Positions 7,716 through 13,285 of a DNA stretch of 14,370 bases are shown here, piece by piece (position 1 is the stretch's first letter; each line of letters begins with the position of its first letter). Source of the stretch: CAYUKK01 sp964445305 (GTDB taxonomy: Bacteria; Acidobacteriota; Aminicenantia; Aminicenantales; UBA8522); assembly GCA_964445305.1 (NCBI GenBank), contig CAYUKK010000149.1, forward strand, positions 1-14,370. Direction: 5' to 3'. The notes beneath the pieces are model-generated. The model did no database searches and was not told where the DNA came from. It saw nothing but the letters and a program-made list of their open reading frames with translations. A program made the translations under genes and the position numbers.

Positions 7716-8417
7716 ATGGCTTCTCTCAAGAATTCATCCAGCCGCGTTTTCTGGGGTGTTGTCTTCATTGTCCTGGGTTTCCTCTTGCTTCTTGACAAAA
7801 TGGGAAGACTGAATTTCGGCGACCTTATCTCTTTCTACTGGCCTCTGTTATTTATCTTGGCCGGAATCTGGCACATTGTTTCCCGTAGATTTCGCCACGC
7901 CACGGGAGGCCTTATTCTCATCGTCATCGGCATCCTTTTTATGCTCGGGAAATGGCAAATCCTTGGCCGGAGCGCCTGGAGCTTTGTCTGGCCGCTCCTC
8001 ATAATCCTGGCGGGTTTATGGATCCTTTTTGGCTCCTTTTTCCGGCGAGCAACCAGGAAATCGAGCGGAGAAAAAGCGGATGAAATCGACGAGTTCGCCC
8101 TGTTGGCCGGCGTTACCCGCCGCCTCCAATCGCCGGCCTTCCGCGGTGGTAAGGCTTCTATTGTCCTGGGTGGCATGGAGCTCGACTTCAACCAGGTGCA
8201 ATTGGCCGGCGGTGAAGCATCGATCGAAGTTACCGCCGTGCTTGGAGGGCTCGACATTCGCGTGCCGAAAACCTGGCGGGTTCACTTAGAAGCCCACTCC
8301 ATCCTCGGCAGCGTCGAATCCCAACATTCCTTTGTCCCCGGAGAGGGTCCGCAACAGACTTTGATCGTTAAGGCGACGGCCATCCTGGGTGGCATCGAAA
8401 TAAAGGAGGCGAATTAG
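7716..8417 (+). CDS. LiaF-like membrane protein (LiaI/DUF5668-type helices plus LiaF C-terminal domain)
   Basis: This 233-residue protein has four hydrophobic segments at about residues 10-26, 38-56, 62-78 and 86-104, arranged as two repeats of the LiaI-LiaF membrane unit (FWGVVFIVLGFLLLLDK... and ATGGLILIVIGILFMLGKW). A soluble domain of about 110 residues follows, with repeated glycine-rich beta turns (SIVLGGMELDF, EVTAVLGGLDIRV, IVKATAILGGIEIK) typical of the cell-wall-active antibiotic response domain of LiaF/YvqF. In Firmicutes LiaF restrains a two-component system sensing envelope stress; outside that phylum the role is not settled, and no LiaRS pair is in the window. GGGAGGAGGAG just upstream is a strong ribosome site. 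A hairpin-poor 96-base gap separates it from the SDR, so it could be the operon's continuation or have its own weak promoter. The next gene follows 10 bases after its stop. Confidence 0.85.
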   Translation: MASLKNSSSRVFWGVVFIVLGFLLLLDKMGRLNFGDLISFYWPLLFILAGIWHIVSRRFRHATGGLILIVIGILFMLGKWQILGRSAWSFVWPLLIILAGLWILFGSFFRRATRKSSGEKADEIDEFALLAGVTRRLQSPAFRGGKASIVLGGMELDFNQVQLAGGEASIEVTAVLGGLDIRVPKTWRVHLEAHSILGSVESQHSFVPGEGPQQTLIVKATAILGGIEIKEAN

Positions 8418-8427
8418 AGGAAGTTAA

Positions 8428-9219
8428 ATGAGAAAGTTTCTTCTCTGGGTTCTGGCTCTTTTCATCACGCTGGCGAGCGCTGTCTATCAGAGGTTAACGG
8501 GCCCAACCTATCCACTCCGGGGGAAGGCCATCGTAGCGGGAGAGGAAATCCGTTTCAGGCTGCCGAGGAGTTACGAGATAACCTCCGACTGTCCGGTCAT
8601 GGTCAAAGTTTCGAGCCAAGAAATAGCCGGTCGCCTGGAATATAAAAGATACAGGACTCCTGACGTCTGGACGCAAGTCAATATGGCCATCGAAGACGAC
8701 CGGCTGGTCGGATATCTTCCGCGCCAGCCGATGGCCGGAAAACTCGCCTACAGGGTTTTCTTGAGCGCCAACGGCAAAGAGGTTTCCTTGACCGGCGACG
8801 AACCGGTCATCATTCGGTTCAAAGGAGTCGTGCCCGCACCTGTGCTCATTGCCCATGTCATCTTCATGTTCCTGGCCATGCTCTTATCGACACGTGCGGG
8901 CCTGGCGGCTCTTGACCGGAAGAGCCATCCCCGAAAGCTCGCCCTCTGGACGGCCGCTTTGCTTCTTGTTGGAGGGTTCATCTTGGGTCCCCTCGTTCAG
9001 AAGTCCGCCTTTGGCTCCTGGTGGACGGGCTTCCCTTTTGGCCTTGACCTCACCGACAACAAAACTCTCATCGCCATGGTCGGGTGGATAGCGGCGGTTT
9101 TCGCTGGCCGGGGTGGCAAGCCGGCCCGGGGGTGGGTCCTGACTGCCTCTGGGCTCATGCTCATCATCTTCCTCATTCCCCATAGCCTTCTCGGATCAGA
9201 GCTCAAATATACGGACTGA
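8428..9219 (+). CDS. Unrecognised membrane protein with extracytoplasmic beta domain
   Basis: I do not recognise this 263-residue family. The N-terminus (MRKFLLWVLALFITLASA) is a signal anchor or signal peptide. Residues about 24-132 form a polar, strand-rich segment (YPLRGKAIVAGEEIRFRLPRSYE..., YKRYRTPDVWTQV..., LAYRVFLSANGKEVSL) that probably lies outside the cytoplasm. Four hydrophobic helices follow at about 135-153, 169-190, 213-227 and 235-253. GAGGAAG lies before the ATG, and only 10 bases separate it from the LiaF-like gene, so the two are almost certainly co-transcribed and may act together in the envelope. No catalytic motif or metal ligand pattern stands out. No clear terminator follows. 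Confidence 0.75.
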   Translation: MRKFLLWVLALFITLASAVYQRLTGPTYPLRGKAIVAGEEIRFRLPRSYEITSDCPVMVKVSSQEIAGRLEYKRYRTPDVWTQVNMAIEDDRLVGYLPRQPMAGKLAYRVFLSANGKEVSLTGDEPVIIRFKGVVPAPVLIAHVIFMFLAMLLSTRAGLAALDRKSHPRKLALWTAALLLVGGFILGPLVQKSAFGSWWTGFPFGLDLTDNKTLIAMVGWIAAVFAGRGGKPARGWVLTASGLMLIIFLIPHSLLGSELKYTD

Positions 9220-9467
9220 GTCCTCTCTTTTGCTCAAGACGAGGATTTCTGCTCGATTGTTGGATTTGACGCTTGCTGCCCTTATGTGACTTTCTCATTC
9301 ATTATTATTCCTATAATTTCGATGGGAATAGTAGCAATAAATAATCTCCCATTGCTCGGGTCGGCACTGGAGGACGCTCTCAAGAGTTTCGCCAAAGACG
9401 TCCCCAAGAATTCTTTTTCAACCATTAAACCCCTTAACGCCTTTAAACAACAAAGAGGGCTGAAAAA

Positions 9468-9617
9468 ATGCGGGCGCCTTTCGAGCAGGCCGGAAGGGAG
9501 CAACGGCCAGCGTCTCAGGTAAAGCCGGCTCACGAATCGCACCACCCGTCGGATCCGCTCTTTGCCGCGCGCATCTCTCAGAATGAGAAGCGCTTTTCGC
9601 TGACCTCAATTTTTTGA
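9468..9617 (+). CDS. Possible small open frame, 49 codons
   Basis: An ATG at 9468 opens 49 codons to a TGA at 9615. The product starts MRAPFEQAGREQRPASQ and is rich in Arg, Ser, Pro and His, without hydrophobic segments. AGAGGG lies eight bases before the ATG, an acceptable but not strong ribosome site. Opposite-strand frames of similar length overlap it, and the region shows no clear coding bias. It may be chance or the relic of a dispersed element. Confidence 0.15.
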   Translation: MRAPFEQAGREQRPASQVKPAHESHHPSDPLFAARISQNEKRFSLTSIF

Positions 9618-9624
9618 CGGCAAT

Positions 9625-9641
9625 TTTGGGTTCGGCCCAAA
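9625..9641 (+). repeat. Small hairpin with UUCG-type loop
   Basis: TTTGGG (9625-9630) pairs with CCCAAA (9636-9641) around the loop TTCGG. With one bulged base the stem could extend two A-T pairs. No T run follows, so it is not an ordinary intrinsic terminator. It lies in the possible 5' or 3' untranslated region between the membrane-protein operon and the peptidase. Confidence 0.4.
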
Positions 9642-9661
9642 TTAAGCAGCAAAATCACAGA

Positions 9662-9695
9662 CGGGTGGCTCAACAGAACAATTCAAGGCCACCCG
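9662..9695 (+). repeat. Perfect 8-bp GC-rich inverted repeat
   Basis: CGGGTGGC (9662-9669) and GCCACCCG (9688-9695) are exact reverse complements separated by 18 bases. The stem is strong, but no T run follows on either strand, so a standard terminator is unlikely. It ends about 35 bases before the predicted peptidase promoter, so it could be an operator-like palindrome or a processing hairpin at the 3' end of the upstream transcript. Confidence 0.5.
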
Positions 9696-9730
9696 ACCTC
9701 ATCGTTGATCTCTTGTGGCTGAGAAAAGGA

Positions 9731-9760
9731 TTGTGGGGGAGGCATGATAACTGATATGAT
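9731..9760 (+). promoter_or_regulatory. Extended -10 promoter of the S9 peptidase gene
   Basis: TATGAT (9755-9760) is preceded by TG one base upstream, giving the extended -10 form TGATATGAT. TTGTGG (9731-9736) is a plausible -35 with an 18-base spacer. Transcription would start near 9767, leaving a leader of about 39 bases that contains the ribosome site AAAGGAG (9793-9799), six bases before the ATG. Confidence 0.6.
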
Positions 9761-9805
9761 AAAGCCGATGCCAATCGCGAAAGCCTGAACCGAAAGGAGT
9801 TACCG

Positions 9806-12691
9806 ATGAAAAAAGCAAAAACGGCGTTCGTCATCTGCCTGTGGGTTTTCGTTCTCTTCCCCTTCGCGACAACCTGGCCGGAAGAGCAGCCCGCCGCAAA
9901 ACCGCGTCCTCTCGAGGACATCAAAGACATATTGGCCTGGAAGAGCATCCGTTCCCCGGTTGTCTCCAAGGATGGCCGCTGGTTCGCTTACCGTCTTTCC
10001 CCCCAGGAAGGAGACGGCGAGGTCATCCTCCGGAGCACGGACAGCGAAAGAGAATTCAAATTTCCGGCTGGAGAAGCGCCTGATTTCGCCACCGACGTGC
10101 TCCTCTCGGCCGACTCGAAGTGGGCTGTTTTTACCGTCTACCCGACAAGAGAAGAAGCGAGGAAGCTGAAAAAAGAGAAGAAAAAAGCTTATAAAAAGGC
10201 AGTTTTGGTTGAGCTTGCCTCCGGAGAAAAAACCGAGTTCGAAAAGGTCGAAAGGTTTGCCTTCTCTGGCGAGTCCTCAGCCTGGCTTGCCCTCCACAAG
10301 TATGGTCCTGAAACTCAGGCTCCACCTGCCGCCGAGGGCAGGGACATCAAAGAGGAGGACAAATGGCGGGGCGCCGACCTCCTCCTCTACGACCTGGCAA
10401 CGAAAAAACAGCTGACCATCGGCAACGTCGCCGAATTCGCTTTCGACAGGAAGGGACGATGGTTAGCCTGGATCGTTGACACCCGCGACCAGACAGGAAA
10501 CGGCATCCAGGCCAGGGAAATGATGACCGGCGTCATTCATGCCCTCGATAGCGATAAAGCTATCTACAAAAGGCTCACCTGGACAGAGGAAGGGACGGGG
10601 CTGGCGGCGGTCAAGGGAAAAGAGGACAAAGATTATGAGGACAAGCTCTACAGTGTTGTTGGCTGGACGCGATTTGATTCGGCTTCTCCCACCAAAATGA
10701 CCTATGACCCAGGGGAGGATAAGAGCTTTCCTGAAGAAATGACCATCAGCCCGAACCGGAGTCCCCTCTGGACCGATGACCTCGAGGGTATCCTCTTTGG
10801 CATCCATGGCGTCAAAAAAAAGGAGAAAAAAGAAGAAAAAGGCGAGCCGAAGGAAAAGGGCGAGCCAAAGGAAAAAGGCGAAAAAGAGAAAATAGACAAA
10901 GAAGACCTGCCAGAGCTCGTCATCTGGCACTGGAAAGACAAAAGGCTCCAATCCATGCAGCAGGTTGAGGAGCCAAGGGACAAAAATTTTAGCTACCTGG
11001 CCGTCTACCGAATCAAAGAAAATAAGTTCATCCGCCTCGCCGACGAAAACGTCCGCGACGTTACCCCCGCTCCTCAACACCGCTGGGCAATCGGGATAGA
11101 CAACCAGCCCTATGAATGGATGGGCAACCTCGACGGCCGCCGCTACCACGATATCTATGTCATTGATATGAAGACGGGCGCCAGGAAGCTCGCTCTCCAG
11201 AAATGCCGGTGGTATTTCGGTCCCTCCCCCGACGGCACCCACTTCCTCTATTATGACAATGGCCACTACCATACCTTCGAGATGGGAACCGGCAAAACTT
11301 ATAACATCACCAAGGACGTTCCCACTTCTTTCATCAACAGGGAAGATGACCACAACGTCGTCGACCCGCCTATTGTTCCCTACTTATACGGCTGGGCCAA
11401 GGGCGGAACCTCTGTTCTCCTCTATGATAACTGGGATGTCTGGAATATCCCCGTCCATGGCGGCAAAGGCGTCAACCTCACTCGGGATGGGAAGGAGAAG
11501 GGCATCCGCTACCGCAACCGCTTCCGCCTCGACCCGGAAGAAAAGGGCATTGACCTCTCCAAGCCCATATATATCGGGACTTATGGCGAATGGACAAAAA
11601 AAGCGGGCATTGCCAGGGTGGAAAAAGGCAAGCCGGGCGCGACGATGCTCTTCTGGGAAGATGCTCTTTTCTCCCTCACCAAGGCAGAAAAAGCTGAAGT
11701 TTATCTCTACACCAGGCAAACCTATAAAGATTATCCTGACTACTACGTGACGGACGCTTCTTTCCAGAAAAGCCAGCGGCTTACAGAAGCCAACCCGCAA
11801 CAGAAAGATTTCCTCTGGTCTTCTGGCTCGATGCTTATCGATTACACGAGCGATAAAGGAGATAAACTCCAGGCGGCTCTTTTCCTCCCGGCCAACTACG
11901 AGAAGGGGAAAAAATATCCGACCATCGTTTATATCTATGAAAAATTATCGCAGGGTTTGAACTCTTACACCATCCCGTCAGCGCGCGGCTTCAACAAATC
12001 CGTGTACACGAGCCGCGGCTATGCTGTCCTCATGCCCGATATCGTCTACAAAGTCAACGACCCCGGCCTGTCCGCGGTGTGGTGTGTGCTTCCAGCTCTC
12101 AAGGCGGCGGTGGCCACCGGTGTTGTCGACCCCGAGCGCGTCGGCCTTCACGGCCACTCCTGGGGAGGCTACCAGACCTCCTTCCTCATCACCCAGACAG
12201 ATGCCTTCCGAGCCGCGGTGGCGGGAGCGCCGCTAACCAATCTCATCAGCATGTATAGCTCCATCTACTGGAACACAGGCTCGGCCAACCAGCCCATCTT
12301 CGAAAGCAGCCAGGGCCGGTTCGAGGGAGGTTACTGGGAAAATATCGAGGCCTACACGAGGAACTCCCCGGTCTACCACGCGCCGCAGGTGAAAACACCG
12401 CTTCTCCTCCTTCACAACGACAAGGATGGCGCGGTAGACTGGAACCAGGGCATCGAGTATTTTAACACCTTGCGGAGGCTCGGAAAGCCGGTGGCCATGC
12501 TCCAGTACAAAGGAGAAAACCACAGCCTCAGAAAGCCGGCCAATCAAAAAGATTATACCGTCCGCATGCGGGAGTTCTTTGACCACTATCTGCTGGGGAA
12601 GCCGGCTCCCCCGTGGCTTGAGGAAGGCGTTCCCCATCTCAAGCTCGAGGAGCATTTAGAAGAGAGGACGCGACAAATCCTCGGCCGCTGA
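9806..12691 (+). CDS. Exported S9-family serine peptidase (prolyl oligopeptidase/acylaminoacyl peptidase type)
   Basis: A 961-residue protein. Residues 1 to about 24 (MKKAKTAFVICLWVFVLFPFATTW) are a signal peptide, so it acts in the periplasm or outside. Residues about 30-675 are a beta-propeller-like region with repeated SKDGRWFAY, DRKGRWLAW and SPDGTHFLYYD motifs. The alpha/beta hydrolase domain starts near residue 679 and holds the nucleophile S785 in GLHGHSWGGYQ, the acid D874 in LLLHNDKDGAVDW, and H906 in YKGENHSL, in the order Ser-Asp-His expected for clan SC. It should cleave oligopeptides; whether it acts as a dipeptidyl- or acylaminoacyl-peptidase cannot be told. A Lys/Glu-rich insert at residues about 337-367 interrupts the propeller. 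The gene appears monocistronic, with its own extended -10 promoter, AAAGGAG ribosome site and a hairpin after the stop. It is longer than the usual 600-800 residues of bacterial S9 enzymes, although long secreted forms exist. Confidence 0.93.
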   Translation: MKKAKTAFVICLWVFVLFPFATTWPEEQPAAKPRPLEDIKDILAWKSIRSPVVSKDGRWFAYRLSPQEGDGEVILRSTDSEREFKFPAGEAPDFATDVLLSADSKWAVFTVYPTREEARKLKKEKKKAYKKAVLVELASGEKTEFEKVERFAFSGESSAWLALHKYGPETQAPPAAEGRDIKEEDKWRGADLLLYDLATKKQLTIGNVAEFAFDRKGRWLAWIVDTRDQTGNGIQAREMMTGVIHALDSDKAIYKRLTWTEEGTGLAAVKGKEDKDYEDKLYSVVGWTRFDSASPTKMTYDPGEDKSFPEEMTISPNRSPLWTDDLEGILFGIHGVKKKEKKEEKGEPKEKGEPKEKGEKEKIDKEDLPELVIWHWKDKRLQSMQQVEEPRDKNFSYLAVYRIKENKFIRLADENVRDVTPAPQHRWAIGIDNQPYEWMGNLDGRRYHDIYVIDMKTGARKLALQKCRWYFGPSPDGTHFLYYDNGHYHTFEMGTGKTYNITKDVPTSFINREDDHNVVDPPIVPYLYGWAKGGTSVLLYDNWDVWNIPVHGGKGVNLTRDGKEKGIRYRNRFRLDPEEKGIDLSKPIYIGTYGEWTKKAGIARVEKGKPGATMLFWEDALFSLTKAEKAEVYLYTRQTYKDYPDYYVTDASFQKSQRLTEANPQQKDFLWSSGSMLIDYTSDKGDKLQAALFLPANYEKGKKYPTIVYIYEKLSQGLNSYTIPSARGFNKSVYTSRGYAVLMPDIVYKVNDPGLSAVWCVLPALKAAVATGVVDPERVGLHGHSWGGYQTSFLITQTDAFRAAVAGAPLTNLISMYSSIYWNTGSANQPIFESSQGRFEGGYWENIEAYTRNSPVYHAPQVKTPLLLLHNDKDGAVDWNQGIEYFNTLRRLGKPVAMLQYKGENHSLRKPANQKDYTVRMREFFDHYLLGKPAPPWLEEGVPHLKLEEHLEERTRQILGR
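10841..10876 (+). repeat. 18-base tandem repeat coding for GEPKEK
   Basis: Two consecutive 18-base units (10841-10858 and 10859-10876) differ at only two positions and encode GEPKEK twice; a third, diverged partial unit (GEKEK) follows. They lie in an A-rich tract (10814-10900) that codes for the charged insert of the peptidase propeller. The tract, with a run of eight A at 10814-10821, is prone to replication slippage, so length variation between strains is likely. Confidence 0.8.
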
Positions 12692-12709
12692 CCCGGACGC
12701 TCCTTTTTT

Positions 12710-12728
12710 ATTCAGAGCGGCTCTGAAT
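12710..12728. terminator. Hairpin between convergent genes, possible terminator
   Basis: ATTCAGAG (12710-12717) and CTCTGAAT (12721-12728) are perfect reverse complements around the loop CGG. It starts 18 bases after the peptidase stop and its last base is within the stop codon of the minus-strand gene. On the plus strand a run of six T lies before the stem rather than after it, and only a diffuse T-rich stretch follows, so as a classical terminator it is imperfect in both directions. Confidence 0.45.
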
Positions 12729-13285
12729 CATCTCAATCTTTTCAAGACTGCCTTTTGTATCACCGAAAATCTATCCTTGACTCCAAAATCCTTGTACAAA
12801 CTTTCTGTGAGAGAGCCTTCAGGATAGTTTGTTTTCTCTTGAATGGCCATAAGTTCCGATACAACAAGCAAAAATTCTACCGTGAATTCTCCAACTTTAT
12901 CTAATTCTTTGAATGGCTCAACGTGCTCCTGGTTGAAAAACTGAAGGTTAGGTGGGAATGAATTTACAGGTTTTATCTGATTAAGCATCGTTAAGATATG
13001 CTCCTTCAACTTTAAGGTTAACGATGGATTATGAGCATGCTTGACATACATTTCGACAATAAGGTGAATGTGAGCGGGCGTTCGTTCTCGCTTGTTAGGC
13101 TCTTTAAACCTTACAATAAAATCATAAGGCGACTCTGGCTTTCTACCTGGATAAACGCCAATTTGTATGTTAGTCTTAGTTATATGCACAAGGTCATCTG
13201 CTCGCAGCCTTCTTGTTTTCCATATCTTATAAGAAGAATGTAGATAGTAATAAATTATTTTTAAGAGATTAAAAACTCTTTTCAT
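12728..13285 (-). CDS. Unrecognised 185-residue protein coupled to a DNA methyltransferase
   Basis: I cannot assign a family with certainty. The protein is basic at its N-terminus (MKRVFNLLKIIYYYLHSSYKIWKTRRLRADD), with no convincing membrane helix, and then has conserved-looking blocks: YDFIVRFKEPNKRERTPAHIHLIVEMYVKHAHNPS, FNQEHVEPFKELDKVGEFTVEFLLVVSELM and TNYPEGSLTESLYKDFG. Its ATG overlaps the methyltransferase stop (ATGA), so the two are translationally coupled on one AT-rich transcript. That places it as the likely functional partner: a restriction endonuclease, a specificity or accessory subunit, or another effector. No canonical PD-(D/E)xK or HNH motif is obvious; the HIH and HAH histidines and several acidic residues are possible catalytic candidates. 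Codon use is AT-rich, unlike the genes to the left. Confidence 0.75.
   Translation of the reverse strand: MKRVFNLLKIIYYYLHSSYKIWKTRRLRADDLVHITKTNIQIGVYPGRKPESPYDFIVRFKEPNKRERTPAHIHLIVEMYVKHAHNPSLTLKLKEHILTMLNQIKPVNSFPPNLQFFNQEHVEPFKELDKVGEFTVEFLLVVSELMAIQEKTNYPEGSLTESLYKDFGVKDRFSVIQKAVLKRLR

Larger units (their letters stand above)
9220..9805 (+). other. Intergenic stretch of 586 bases without a convincing gene
   Basis: No reading frame here has recognisable homology or a good start. The sequence is patchy: AT-rich at about 9285-9350, GC-rich at about 9470-9600, then mixed. A TATAAT at 9312-9317 has no acceptable -35 partner. Two hairpins (9625-9641, 9662-9695), a possible 49-codon frame (9468-9617) and the peptidase promoter (9731-9760) are listed separately. 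The uneven composition could mean gene decay or a dispersed repeat. Confidence 0.5.

Noticed and set aside
9221..9249. TCCTC/GAGGA pairing after the membrane protein gene as a terminator
   Set aside because: A five-pair stem with a long loop and only three T after it; not supported.
9266..9317. TTGACG at 9266 and TATAAT at 9312 as a promoter
   Set aside because: The 40-base separation is far too long, and no other -35 lies at 16-18 bases from the TATAAT.
9282..9545. Minus-strand 87-codon frame in the intergenic region, and a 78-codon plus-strand frame at 9286-9522
   Set aside because: Neither has a ribosome site, a plausible domain or consistent coding bias, and they overlap each other almost completely.
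10463..11353. 296-codon minus-strand frame inside the S9 peptidase gene
   Set aside because: Its phenylalanine-rich stretch is simply the complement of the Lys/Glu tract; the plus-strand peptidase is continuous here.
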